Notes: generated by a model from the letters alone, not told the origin. Counted from the first letter of the stretch, positions 44,720-52,607 are shown. The stretch: 64,000 bases of DNA from Flavobacteriales bacterium (GCA_020635695.1 JACJZH010000008.1:62001-126000); one strand, 5' to 3'. Made by a program: numbers and translations.

Positions 44720-44781
44720 ACCGCACTTGGAACGAACGGACCGAAGGCCTCCTGCCCGGCAGGGGGCCTTCGTCGTTCAGG
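43074..44781 (+). repeat. 1708-bp direct repeat, copy B
   Basis: This is copy B of 39017-40724, offset 4057 bases. It covers the 3' portion of surface gene 3, its stop and terminator. No transposase, terminal inverted repeats or target duplications are seen at its ends, so it looks like a duplication or conversion tract rather than a mobile element. Confidence 0.92.
44743..44771 (+). terminator. Rho-independent-type hairpin after surface protein 3
   Basis: Identical to the hairpin at 40686-40714, as part of the direct repeat. It separates the surface-protein genes from the following lipoprotein gene. Confidence 0.75.
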
Positions 44782-44822
44782 TGCGTTATCGTTTACCTTG
44801 CGCGCTGACACCGGACACGTTG

Positions 44823-45509
44823 ATGCGATCCCGCCTTGCCGCCCTCTTGCTCCTGGTCATCACCCTATCCGGGTGCATCACCATCGAGGAGCACTACACC
44901 TTCAAGAAGAACGGCTCCGGGAGCATGGAGTACGTCATCGACATGAGCGTCATGAAGGAGCTCATGGACTCGATGGAGGGTGCGTTCGGTGAGGAAGGGG
45001 AGGATGGCAAGGAAGGATCCGGCGGGGAGGACCTGGACATGGACCTGACCGAGAACGTGGACGCCCTGAAGGGGATCTCCGGCATCTCGGGCGTCAAGGT
45101 CGACGACAAGGAGGACTGGGTGCGCAAGATCAAGTTCAAGTTCAAGGACCTGGACGCCCTGAACAAGGCCCTGAACGTGCTGATGCCCGATTCCACCGGG
45201 ACGCCGCACACCTTCTTCCGCTGGGAAGGCAACACCCTGGTGCGTACGAACAACCGGCACGCCCTGGAACTGGGCGAGGAGATGGGTGCCGATGAGAACG
45301 CCGAGGACGAGGCGGACATGAAGGGCTTGCTGGAGAGCATGAAGTACCGGTACTCCTTCGCCTTTCGGAACGACATCTCGGACGTGGCCGTGGCCAACGG
45401 GGTGCAGCGTACCGACGACGGCACCCGCAAGGTGGCCCTGGCCACGGACTGGTCGGTGATCACCGAGGATCCCGACGCGCTCGATCTCCGCATCAGCCTG
45501 GACCGGTAA
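44823..45509 (+). CDS. Uncharacterised lipoprotein
   Basis: The 228-residue protein has a lipoprotein signal (LLLLVITLSGCITIEE; Cys near residue 18). The mature part begins with ITIEEHYTFKKNGSGSMEYVIDMS, a strand pattern seen in several secreted beta-rich lipoproteins of Bacteroidota. An acidic Gly/Glu-rich loop (EEGEDGKEGSGGEDLD) follows. I do not recognise a named domain. Start 44823 was chosen because the upstream in-frame ATG-like extension lies in the repeat and terminator. It is six bases upstream of the HD gene, suggesting co-transcription. Confidence 0.75.
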   Translation: MRSRLAALLLLVITLSGCITIEEHYTFKKNGSGSMEYVIDMSVMKELMDSMEGAFGEEGEDGKEGSGGEDLDMDLTENVDALKGISGISGVKVDDKEDWVRKIKFKFKDLDALNKALNVLMPDSTGTPHTFFRWEGNTLVRTNNRHALELGEEMGADENAEDEADMKGLLESMKYRYSFAFRNDISDVAVANGVQRTDDGTRKVALATDWSVITEDPDALDLRISLDR

Positions 45510-45515
45510 GCGACC

Positions 45516-45998
45516 ATGGACGATCTGTTGGAACGCGCCATCCGGCTGGCCGCCAAGGTGCACAAGGGCCAGGTGGACCGATTGGGCAGACCCTACATCC
45601 TGCACGTGATGCGGGTGTGCATGCGCGGGCACGACCACGAGGAGCAGATCCTGGGGGCCCTGCATGACGTGCTTGAGCGCTCGGACATGACGATCGACGA
45701 GATCGCCAGGAAGGGCTTCGCACCGCGCATCGTGAACGCCCTGGACCACATCACCAAGCGTGAAGGCGAGACCTATGAGGCCTACATCGACCGGGTGATG
45801 CAGGATCCGCTGGCCAGCCGGGTGAAGCTGCACGACCTCGCCGACAAGATGGACCTGCAGCAGGTGCGCGAGCTCACGCCCGCCGACCTGAAGCGCTACA
45901 ACCGGCAGTTGGCGGCCTACCACAGGCTGCGGCAGTTGGTGGAGGAGCTGCGGGCCAACATGACGGTGAAGGCGGCACGCGTCCGCCGCGGGGGCTGA
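45516..45998 (+). CDS. Small HD-domain hydrolase (RelA/SpoT or MESH1-like)
   Basis: The 160-residue protein is a stand-alone HD domain of the SpoT-hydrolase type. Metal-binding residues are visible: AAKVHKGQVDRLGRPYILH (first His), ALHDVLERS (the HD pair), and VKLHDLADKMD (distal Asp). Proteins of this size may hydrolyse (p)ppGpp or another nucleotide, but no synthetase domain is attached and the substrate is not proven. It follows the lipoprotein gene closely and precedes an M49 peptidase gene with its own promoter. Confidence 0.82.
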   Translation: MDDLLERAIRLAAKVHKGQVDRLGRPYILHVMRVCMRGHDHEEQILGALHDVLERSDMTIDEIARKGFAPRIVNALDHITKREGETYEAYIDRVMQDPLASRVKLHDLADKMDLQQVRELTPADLKRYNRQLAAYHRLRQLVEELRANMTVKAARVRRGG

Positions 45999-46023
45999 GC
46001 CGCTCCCGATGGTCCTGGAAGGC

Positions 46024-46031
46024 TACCTTTG
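46024..46031 (+). promoter_or_regulatory. -7 promoter element (TACCTTTG) for the M49 peptidase
   Basis: Perfect TAnnTTTG match 18 bases before ATG 46050. Supports a separate promoter and the lipoprotein start. Confidence 0.6.
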
Positions 46032-46049
46032 GCCCTCATTTCCAAGACC

Positions 46050-48086
46050 ATGCTACGTTCCAACCTTGCTCTTTTCGCCCTGCCCCTGCTGATCGCCTGC
46101 GGCGGGAACGGAGGCACCGACAGCCCGGAGGTGACCGCCGACACCACCGCCACCGAGGCCTTCCAGTGGGAGGCCGACCGTTTCGCCGATGTGCAGGTGC
46201 TCCGGTACCGGATCCCCGGATGGGATCAGCTTTCCCTGCAGCAGAAGGAGCTGGCCTACTACCTGACCCAGGCCGGCCTCGCCGGTCGCGACATCATGTG
46301 GGACCAGAACCACCGCCACAACCTGAAGGTGCGGCGCATGCTGGAGAAGGTGATCAAGGACTACCCTGGTGAGCGCAGCGGTGCGGACTGGGAGCACTTC
46401 ATGACCTACGCGAAGGAGGTCTTCTTCGCCAACGGCATCCACCACCACTATGGCAACCAGAAGTTCACCCCGGAGTTCCCGCGTGCGTACCTGGAGGACG
46501 TGATGGCCGCGAGCGGTGCTTCGCTTCCCGCCGAGGTCGTGGACCTGCTCTTCGACCCGGAGCTGGACGCCAAGAAGGTGAGCCTGGCCGCCGATGCCGA
46601 CCTGGTGCAGGCCAGCGCCGTGAACTTCTACGGTCCGGGTCTGACCCAGGCCGAGGTGGAGGCCTACTACAGCGCCATCGAGCGCCCCGACGATCCGAAG
46701 CCGCTCTCCTACGGCATCAACAGCCAGGTGGTGAAGCAGGACGGCCAGGTCCTGGAGAAGGTCTGGAAGGTGGGTGGCATGTACGACGCCGCCCTTCGTG
46801 AAGTGGTGAAGTGGCTGGAGAAGGCCCAGGGCGTGGCGGAGAACCCGCAGCAGGCCAAGGCCATCGGGCTCCTGATCGCGTACTACAACACCGGCGACCT
46901 GAAGACCTGGGACGACTTCAACGTGGCCTGGGTGGAGGACACCACCAGCACGGTCGACTTCATCCACGGGTTCGTGGAGGTGTACAACGACCCGCTGGGC
47001 AAGAAGGGAAGCTACGAGAGCATCGTGGAGGTCACCGACCCGGAGGCCACCCGCAACATGCAGGTGATCCAGAAGAACGCCCAGTGGTTCGAGGACCACT
47101 CCCCGTTGATGGACGCGCACAAGAAGGAGAACGTGGTGGGCATCACCTACCGCTTCATCAACACCGTGGGTGAGTCGGGCGATGCCTCACCGAGCACCCC
47201 CATCGGGGTGAACCTGCCCAACGCCAACTGGATCCGTGCCGAGCATGGCAGCAAGAGCGTGAGCCTGGGCAACATCGTGGATGCCTACGACAACAGCCGT
47301 GGCTCCAGCACCCTGGAAGTGTTCTGCCACGATGAGGAGGAGATCGCGCGCGCGAAGGAGCACAGCACCCTGGCCGGCAAGCTGCACACCGCCCTGCACG
47401 AGGTGGTGGGCCACGCCAGCGGCAGGCTCGAGCCCGGCATCGGCCAGCCCGACCAGACCTTGAAGAACTACGCCAGCACCCTGGAGGAGGGGCGCGCCGA
47501 CCTGGTGGCCCTCTACTTCATCCTGGACCCCAAGCTCGTGGAACTGGGCGTGATGCCCTCGCTGGAGACCGGCAAGGCCGAGTACGACGGCTACATCCGC
47601 AACGGCATGCTGGTGCAGCTGCGCCGCCTGAAGCTCGGTGACGAGATCGAGGAGGCCCACATGCGCAACCGCGCCTGGGTGAGCCGCTGGGTCTACGAAC
47701 AAGGCATGGCCGACAGCGTGATCGTGAAGGTGGAGCGGGACGGCAACACCTACTACGACATCCGCGACTACGACAAGCTCCGGGTCCTGTTCGGCGACCT
47801 GCTCCGCGAGGTGCAACGCATCAAGAGCCAGGGCGACTTCGAGGCCGGCAAGGCCCTCGTGGAAGGCTATGGGGTGAAGGTGGACCCCGAACTGCACGCC
47901 CAGGTGCTGAAGCGTGCCGAAAGCATCACTTCCGCCCCCTATGCCGGGTTCATCCAGCCGGACCTGGTGCCCGTCACCGACGCGAACGGTACGATCACCG
48001 ACGTGAAGGTGGAGTACCCGGCCGACTTCGTGGAGCAGATGTTGAGCTACGGCGAGCGCTACTCCACCCTGCCGGACGACAACTGA
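46050..48086 (+). CDS. Dipeptidyl peptidase III (M49) lipoprotein
   Basis: The 678-residue protein carries a lipoprotein signal (LFALPLLIACGGNG), unusual for a family that is mostly cytoplasmic. The M49 zinc motif is the hexapeptide HEVVGH (residues 450-455) and the second metal/catalytic motif is EEGRAD (479-484). Family members remove dipeptides from the N-terminus of oligopeptides. Length fits bacterial DPP III. Placement at the periplasmic or surface membrane suggests it degrades incoming peptides. ATG 46050 is preferred over 46029 because of the lipobox and the promoter. A strong terminator follows. Confidence 0.92.
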   Translation: MLRSNLALFALPLLIACGGNGGTDSPEVTADTTATEAFQWEADRFADVQVLRYRIPGWDQLSLQQKELAYYLTQAGLAGRDIMWDQNHRHNLKVRRMLEKVIKDYPGERSGADWEHFMTYAKEVFFANGIHHHYGNQKFTPEFPRAYLEDVMAASGASLPAEVVDLLFDPELDAKKVSLAADADLVQASAVNFYGPGLTQAEVEAYYSAIERPDDPKPLSYGINSQVVKQDGQVLEKVWKVGGMYDAALREVVKWLEKAQGVAENPQQAKAIGLLIAYYNTGDLKTWDDFNVAWVEDTTSTVDFIHGFVEVYNDPLGKKGSYESIVEVTDPEATRNMQVIQKNAQWFEDHSPLMDAHKKENVVGITYRFINTVGESGDASPSTPIGVNLPNANWIRAEHGSKSVSLGNIVDAYDNSRGSSTLEVFCHDEEEIARAKEHSTLAGKLHTALHEVVGHASGRLEPGIGQPDQTLKNYASTLEEGRADLVALYFILDPKLVELGVMPSLETGKAEYDGYIRNGMLVQLRRLKLGDEIEEAHMRNRAWVSRWVYEQGMADSVIVKVERDGNTYYDIRDYDKLRVLFGDLLREVQRIKSQGDFEAGKALVEGYGVKVDPELHAQVLKRAESITSAPYAGFIQPDLVPVTDANGTITDVKVEYPADFVEQMLSYGERYSTLPDDN

Positions 48087-48105
48087 CCGAGATCCTGAAC
48101 ACGGG

Positions 48106-48137
48106 AAGGCGGTCCTTGCGGGCCGCCTTTTCCTTTT
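48106..48137 (+). terminator. Rho-independent terminator
   Basis: A 10-bp stem AAGGCGGTCC/GGGCCGCCTT (one T-G wobble) with loop TTGC is followed by TTTTCCTTTT-like pyrimidine. It lies 20 bases past the M49 stop and is the best terminator in the window. Confidence 0.85.
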
Positions 48138-48177
48138 CCCGTGACCCAGGTCCCCGGTCCAGCGCCATCGTGGAGGG

Positions 48178-48185
48178 TATCTTTG
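48178..48185 (+). promoter_or_regulatory. -7 promoter element (TATCTTTG) for the DUF547 gene
   Basis: Perfect TAnnTTTG match whose G is four bases before the A of the ATG, so the transcript could begin at or next to the start codon. Confidence 0.6.
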
Positions 48186-48188
48186 GAC

Positions 48189-48920
48189 ATGCCGCGTTCC
48201 ACCCTGTTCGCGCTCCCGACCCTTGCCGCCCTGCTTCTTTCCCCCGCTACCGGGGTGGGGCAGGCCCACTACACGGCACCGGACCATGGCACGTTCACGC
48301 TCGTGCTGCAGGACCATGTCTCCGATGATGGTCTGGTGGACTATTCGGCCATCGGGAAGGACACGAGGTTCCAGCGCTACATCGCCATGCTGGAGCGCTT
48401 CACCCCGCTGCCGGAATGGAGCAGGGAGGAGCGTATGGCGTGGTGGATCAACGCCTACAACGCCTTCACCATCCGGCTGGTGTCGGACGACCTGCCCGTG
48501 GAGCGCATCACCGATCTGGAGGAGCCGTTCAAGCGGGAGGTGGTCCGGGTCCGGGGCGAGGCCTGGTCGCTGGACCGGATCGAGCGGGAGGCCCTGATGA
48601 AGGGCTTCGGCGATCCGCGGGTGCACTTCGCCCTGGTCTGTGCCTCGCGCTCCTGTCCTGCATTGCCCAGGGAAGCGTTCACGGCCGACCGCCTGAACGA
48701 GCAGCTGGAGGCCGCAGGACACCGCTTTCTGGCCGACCCCGTCCGTAACCGCATCGCGTCCGATCGCCTGGAGCTTTCCATGATCTTCGACTGGTATCGG
48801 CGCGACTTCACCGATGGTGAGACCCTTCAGCAGTTCGTGGCCCGCCACACCGATGTGGACGTAAGGCCCGACGCGGAGGTGCTCTTCCTCGACTACGACT
48901 GGCGCCTCAACGGTCGTTGA
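48189..48920 (+). CDS. DUF547 domain secreted protein
   Basis: The 243-residue protein has a signal peptide (ending GVGQA near residue 25) and a DUF547 domain. Key elements are DGLVDYSAI, EERMAWWINAYNAFTIRLV, REALMKGFGDPRVHFALVCASRSCPAL, and FDWYRRDF. The CASRSCP cysteines and YNAF Tyr/Asn are conserved across DUF547, a papain-like-fold group of unknown activity. It is the first gene of the arsenosugar-type cluster, a position DUF547 genes seem to take in other Bacteroidota; the functional link is inference. ATG 48189 is preferred over 48141 because of the promoter between them. Confidence 0.85.
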   Translation: MPRSTLFALPTLAALLLSPATGVGQAHYTAPDHGTFTLVLQDHVSDDGLVDYSAIGKDTRFQRYIAMLERFTPLPEWSREERMAWWINAYNAFTIRLVSDDLPVERITDLEEPFKREVVRVRGEAWSLDRIEREALMKGFGDPRVHFALVCASRSCPALPREAFTADRLNEQLEAAGHRFLADPVRNRIASDRLELSMIFDWYRRDFTDGETLQQFVARHTDVDVRPDAEVLFLDYDWRLNGR

Positions 48921-48925
48921 TGCCC

Positions 48926-48964
48926 CAACCTCCAACCTCCAACCTCCAACCTTCAACCTGCAAC
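48926..48964 (+). repeat. Intergenic 7-nt tandem array (CAACCTC)
   Basis: Five and a half heptamers (CAACCTC three times, then CAACCTT, CAACCTG, CAAC) lie immediately before the peroxidase-like gene, whose ATG is ten bases away. Same family as the array at 8144-8171. Confidence 0.75.
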
Positions 48965-48974
48965 ACCACCAGGC

Positions 48975-49313
48975 ATGAGCCAAGAGACCTACTACGATCC
49001 CGCCGACCTGGGCCGCTTCGGGGACATCGCCGAATGGGACCGCGAACTGGCCCGCAAGTTCTTTGACTGGTATGGCGAGGTCTTCAAGGAGGGCGCCCTC
49101 ACCGAACGGGAGAAATCGCTCATCGCCCTGGCCGTTTCGCACGCCATCCAATGTCCCTACTGCATTGATGCCTACACGCAGGACGGCCTGCAGCGCGGGG
49201 TGGGCGAGGAGGAGATGATGGAGGCCGTGCACGTGGCGGCCGCGATCCGGAGCGGCGCCTCGCTGGTGCATGGCACCCAGATGATGGGCCGGGCGAAGAA
49301 GATGATGATGTGA
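48975..49313 (+). CDS. Arsenosugar biosynthesis-associated peroxidase-like protein (carboxymuconolactone decarboxylase family)
   Basis: The 112-residue protein is an AhpD/CMD-type helical bundle. It has the CxxC redox motif CPYCIDAY (Cys60, Cys63) preceded by ALAVSHAIQ and followed by the EMMEAVHVAAAIRSGASLVHG helix. This subfamily lies beside arsS in arsenosugar clusters. The family's redox chemistry suggests protection of, or electron transfer to, an arsenic intermediate, but this is not proven. The arsS ATG follows two bases after its stop. Confidence 0.88.
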   Translation: MSQETYYDPADLGRFGDIAEWDRELARKFFDWYGEVFKEGALTEREKSLIALAVSHAIQCPYCIDAYTQDGLQRGVGEEEMMEAVHVAAAIRSGASLVHGTQMMGRAKKMMM

Positions 49314-49314
49314 C

Positions 49315-50379
49315 ATGGCGACGGCCACCAGGACCCTTCACCGCCGGGACCACGCCCTGAGCCACACCGAGGAACAACTCCGGGTGTTGGATGGTGGTGC
49401 CTTTGCCGATGGCACGCTGCCCACCTTCGCCGACAAGCTGCGCGAACTGGGGCGCTGGCCCCTTCTGCCGGGATCCATCCGCATCTTCCAGGTGAACGTC
49501 GGCTACCAGTGCAACCAGACCTGCCGCCACTGCCACGTGGACGCTGGGCCGGACCGGAAGGAGGTGATGGACCGCGAGACCCTGGAGCAATGCCTGCAGG
49601 CCGTGCGTGAGAACGGCATCCCCACGGTCGACATCACCGGCGGTGCGCCCGAGATGAACCCTCATTTCCGCTGGTTCGTGGGCGCCTTGAAGGAGGCCGG
49701 GGCACGGGAGGTGATCGTGCGCAGCAACCTCACCATCTTCAGCGCCAACCCGAAGTACCACGATCTGCCGGAGTTCTTCCGTGACCATGGCGTGCGCGTG
49801 GTGAGCTCGCTGCCCTTCTACACCGCCGACCGCACCGACCGGCAGCGCGGGGAGGGCGTGTTCGAGCGGAGCATTGCGGCGCTCCGGCGGCTCAATGAGG
49901 TGGATTACGGAATGCCGGACAATGACCTGGTGCTCGACCTCGTCTACAATCCGGTGGGCGCCTTCCTGCCAGGTGGCCAGAAGGACCTGGAGGCGCAGTA
50001 CAAGCGCAGCCTGGAGCGTGATCACGGCATCGTGTTCAACAGCCTGTTCACCATCACGAACATGCCCATCAGCCGCTTCCTGGAGTTCCTGCTCGCCAGC
50101 GGGAACTACGACGACTACCTGGCCCGGCTGGTGAACGCCTTCAATCCGGCCACGGTGGACGGGGTGATGTGCCGGGACACCATCAGCGTGGGCTGGGACG
50201 GGAAGCTCTTCGACTGCGACTTCAACCAGATGCTGGACCTGCCGCTCGCCAGGCAGGCACCGCAGCATGTCCGGGACTTCGACCGGGAGGCCTTGGAACG
50301 CAGGGCCATCCGGGTTTCGCAGCACTGCTATGGCTGCACGGCCGGAGCGGGCAGCAGCTGCCAGGGCGAGGTGGCATGA
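49315..50379 (+). CDS. arsS: Arsenosugar biosynthesis radical SAM protein ArsS
   Basis: The 354-residue enzyme has the radical-SAM cluster motif CNQTCRHC (Cys66, Cys70, Cys73), then ITGGAPEMNPHFRW, which is typical of ArsS, and VRSNLTIF. A C-terminal cysteine group (MCRDTISVGWDGKLFDCDFNQM and CYGCTAGAGSSC) probably binds an auxiliary cluster. ArsS is thought to attach the 5'-deoxyadenosyl group of SAM to dimethylated arsenic, leading toward arsenosugars. Its stop overlaps the ATG of the glycosyltransferase (ATGA). Confidence 0.93.
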   Translation: MATATRTLHRRDHALSHTEEQLRVLDGGAFADGTLPTFADKLRELGRWPLLPGSIRIFQVNVGYQCNQTCRHCHVDAGPDRKEVMDRETLEQCLQAVRENGIPTVDITGGAPEMNPHFRWFVGALKEAGAREVIVRSNLTIFSANPKYHDLPEFFRDHGVRVVSSLPFYTADRTDRQRGEGVFERSIAALRRLNEVDYGMPDNDLVLDLVYNPVGAFLPGGQKDLEAQYKRSLERDHGIVFNSLFTITNMPISRFLEFLLASGNYDDYLARLVNAFNPATVDGVMCRDTISVGWDGKLFDCDFNQMLDLPLARQAPQHVRDFDREALERRAIRVSQHCYGCTAGAGSSCQGEVA

Positions 50380-50969
50380 ACCGCGCCGTGGTGCTCTTCC
50401 TGCGGGCTCCGGTCATGGGCCGGGTGAAGACCCGCCTGGCCGCCGACGTGGGGGAGGAGCGTGCCTTGGCCGTGTATCGCGAGTTGCTGGACATCACCAC
50501 GAAGGCCATGGCGGGCGCGGGTGCCCGGTCGTTGTGCTTCCTGGCCGATGGGTCCGTCATTCCCGAGGTCGGGCTGCCCGATGCCACCTGGCACCACCAG
50601 CAGGGGAATGACCTCGGTGAGCGCATGCACCGGGCCTTTCAGGAGGCCTTCGCCGCCGGTCACGATCGCGTGCTGTTGATCGGTTCCGACCTGCCGCACA
50701 TGTCTCCGGAATTGCTCGAACGGGCGTTCGGGGTACTGGCCGAACGAGATGCCGTACTGGGCCCGGCGCTGGACGGTGGCTACTACCTGCTGGGGCTGAA
50801 GCGGCCCCATCCGCTCCTGTTCAGCGACATGCCTTGGAGTACGGACCAGGTCCTGGCCCTCACCCGGGAACGGTTGCAGGCCGCCGGTTCCACCTGGGGG
50901 GAATTGGAGGCGCTGCGCGATGTGGACGATGGGGACGATCTTGCAGCATGGGAAGCGGAACACCGGTGA
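50376..50969 (+). CDS. TIGR04282-type arsenosugar biosynthesis glycosyltransferase
   Basis: The 197-residue protein begins MNRAVVLFLRAPVMGRVKTRLA and has GNDLGERMHRAFQEAF, LIGSDLPHMSPELLERAF, and LGPALDGGYYLLGLK, which define the small GT-A-like DUF2064 group found in arsenosugar clusters. It probably transfers or activates a sugar on the arsenical nucleoside after base removal. The start overlaps arsS by four bases, and the stop overlaps a GTG that starts the phosphorylase gene, so the cluster is tightly coupled. Confidence 0.9.
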   Translation: MNRAVVLFLRAPVMGRVKTRLAADVGEERALAVYRELLDITTKAMAGAGARSLCFLADGSVIPEVGLPDATWHHQQGNDLGERMHRAFQEAFAAGHDRVLLIGSDLPHMSPELLERAFGVLAERDAVLGPALDGGYYLLGLKRPHPLLFSDMPWSTDQVLALTRERLQAAGSTWGELEALRDVDDGDDLAAWEAEHR

Positions 50970-51799
50970 AGGGGGCACGAAAGCGGATCGGGATCGCGGC
51001 CTCGGTGCTTCGTGCCGCGGGCTTTGGTGAGGCGTCCACCGGGATCGTGCTGGGCACGGGACTTGGTGGTCTGGTGCAGCACCTCGAGGTGGAACGGGAG
51101 ATGGCCTACACGGAGATCCCGCACTTCCCCGAGGCCACGGTCGAGTTCCATGAGGGCAGGCTGCTGCAGGGCATGCTCGATGGCCATCGGGTGGTGGTGA
51201 TGCAGGGGCGCTTCCACCACTACGAGGGCTGGTCCCTGCAGGAGGTGGTGTTCCCTGTTCAGGTGCTGCATGCCCTGGGTGTCCGAAGGCTGCTGCTGAG
51301 CAACGCGGCGGGAGCCATCCAGCCGGGGTTCCCCAAGGGAAGCCTGATGCTGTTGACCGATCACGTCGATCTGCTTCCGGGCACCCCGCTGATCGGCCCG
51401 AACGATCCCGAGCTGGGCCGGCGCTTTCCGGACATGGGACGGGCTTACGACCCCGGGCTTAACGCGCTGTTCCGGCAGGCGGCAACGGACCTGGGCATCG
51501 TGCTCCAAGAGGGTGTCTACGCCGCGGTGAAGGGCCCCAACCTGGAGACCCCGGCCGAGTACCGCATGCTCCGCACCTTGGGAGCGAACGCCGTGGGCAT
51601 GAGCACCGTGCCCGAAGTGATCGCCTGCGCCCACCTGGGCCTGCCCTGCGCCGCCGTGTCCGTCCTCACCGATGCCTGCGACCCGGACCACTTGGAGCCG
51701 GTGGACATCGCGGACATCATCGCCACCGCCGGTCGAGCGGAACCCTTGCTGGTGGCGCTCTTCCGGGAGGTGGTGAAAAAAATGGAAGGGGCCGTGTAA
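50966..51799 (+). CDS. Purine nucleoside phosphorylase
   Basis: The 277-residue enzyme is a trimeric-type PNP. Motifs include GIVLGTGLGGLV, VMQGRFHHYEGWSLQEVVFPV, LLLSNAAGAIQPGF, and VKGPNLETPAEYRMLRTLGANAVGMSTVPEVI. It phosphorolyses purine nucleosides. In this cluster it may remove adenine from the 5'-deoxyadenosyl-arsenical made by ArsS. The GTG start (GTGA overlap) gives a length that fits homologues; ATG 50948 is an alternative. A double-sided hairpin terminator follows before the convergent YkuK-like gene. Confidence 0.92.
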   Translation: MKGARKRIGIAASVLRAAGFGEASTGIVLGTGLGGLVQHLEVEREMAYTEIPHFPEATVEFHEGRLLQGMLDGHRVVVMQGRFHHYEGWSLQEVVFPVQVLHALGVRRLLLSNAAGAIQPGFPKGSLMLLTDHVDLLPGTPLIGPNDPELGRRFPDMGRAYDPGLNALFRQAATDLGIVLQEGVYAAVKGPNLETPAEYRMLRTLGANAVGMSTVPEVIACAHLGLPCAAVSVLTDACDPDHLEPVDIADIIATAGRAEPLLVALFREVVKKMEGAV

Positions 51800-51862
51800 C
51801 CCCGGGATCGCCGCCCCCGTTAAAAACCCAGACCTTATCGTTCAAAGGTCGATCTGAAGAGT

Positions 51863-51902
51863 CACGAGCCCCTGCTGGTCATGTACCGGCGGGGGTTTCG
51901 TG
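51863..51902. terminator. Hairpin terminator between convergent genes
   Basis: The outer stem CACGA/TCGTG and inner stem CCCC-GCTGGT/ACCGGC-GGGG (one bulged T and one T-G pair) with loop CATGT lie between the PNP gene and the convergent YkuK-like gene. The structure can serve both directions. Confidence 0.7.
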
Positions 51903-51914
51903 CTTCCTGACCCT

Positions 51915-52370
51915 TCAGACGCACAGGATGTTCGCGGCCCATGAGGCGATGAGCAGTTCCGGCTTGGTGCGGGCCTCGTAGCCATGCGCACGCACATACC
52001 CGACGGCGGCCGCATGGAGCCGGTGTGAGCCGTACTGGGGATCGCTGTTCAGGTCCATATCGATCCGGCTCACCGGAATGTGTCCTTCCGAACTGAGCGT
52101 CCTGGCCACTTCCAGGCTCCGTTCGACCTCACCCCAAAGCCGGGTCCATCGGTCCTCCGAGCGCACCTGCCGTTCCTTTCGATAGAGGACCTGGGCTCCG
52201 TTCCTGGCGAAGCGCAGGACCACCGTGGTGGCGTAGATCGTATGCCGGCCCCTATTGTGACTGTCGCTGCCCACGACCACCTCCACGTCCGCGCGCCCCG
52301 CCATCATGGAGCGTACGTGTTCCAGCAAGTGCACTTGGGCACCGTCCTGCATCCTCCTGAAGCCTTCCAT
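51915..52370 (-). CDS. RNase H-like YkuK-family protein
   Basis: The 151-residue protein matches the YkuK/DUF458 group of RNase-H-like folds. VEVVVGSDSHNRGRHTIYATTVVL carries the first acidic residue; RIDMDLNSDPQYGSHRLHAAAVGYV the next, and TKPELLIASWAANILC ends it. Whether it is a nuclease is not established for the family. Start 52370 (MEGFRRMQDG) was chosen because the promoter-like TACCTTGG (minus strand, 52395-52388) lies before it; 52352 is an alternative. Confidence 0.75.
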   Translation of the reverse strand: MEGFRRMQDGAQVHLLEHVRSMMAGRADVEVVVGSDSHNRGRHTIYATTVVLRFARNGAQVLYRKERQVRSEDRWTRLWGEVERSLEVARTLSSEGHIPVSRIDMDLNSDPQYGSHRLHAAAVGYVRAHGYEARTKPELLIASWAANILCV

Positions 52371-52445
52371 GGGCCGTTGTGCTCCATCCAAGGTAAGCCC
52401 AACGGAAGCGCTCGTCCGGTTGCATGCATGGATCGGTCGAACAGC

Positions 52446-52453
52446 TATATTTG
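52446..52453 (+). promoter_or_regulatory. -7 promoter element (TATATTTG) for tRNA-Leu
   Basis: Perfect TAnnTTTG match ten bases before the mature tRNA. A TTG at 52420-52422 lies 23 bases upstream and may be the -33 element. Confidence 0.65.
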
Positions 52454-52463
52454 CACCCCCGCA

Positions 52464-52547
52464 GCCGAAGTGGCGGAATTGGTAGACGCGCACGTTTCAG
52501 GGGCGTGTGAGCGAAAGTTCGTGTGGGTTCGAGTCCCACCTTCGGCA
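52464..52547 (+). tRNA. tRNA-Leu (anticodon CAG)
   Basis: The acceptor stem GCCGAAG/CTTCGGC with discriminator A is clear. The anticodon loop TTCAGGG holds CAG. A long variable arm (GAGCGAAAGTTC region), typical of tRNA-Leu, and the T loop TTCGAGT are visible. CCA is not encoded. Confidence 0.96.
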
Positions 52548-52551
52548 CAGC

Positions 52552-52575
52552 AAGGCGATCCGTCAGGGTCGCCTT
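52552..52575 (+). terminator. Hairpin terminator after tRNA-Leu
   Basis: A 10-bp stem AAGGCGATCC/GGGTCGCCTT (one T-G wobble) with loop GTCA starts four bases after the tRNA. It resembles the hairpin after tRNA-Arg. Confidence 0.7.
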
Positions 52576-52607
52576 CTGAGCATTCTGGGAGATACTCCCT
52601 GAACCGC

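Noticed and set aside
39017..44781. The 1.7-kb direct repeat as an insertion sequence or other mobile element
   Set aside because: No transposase, terminal inverted repeats or target duplications; the repeat is in-frame protein coding plus terminator.
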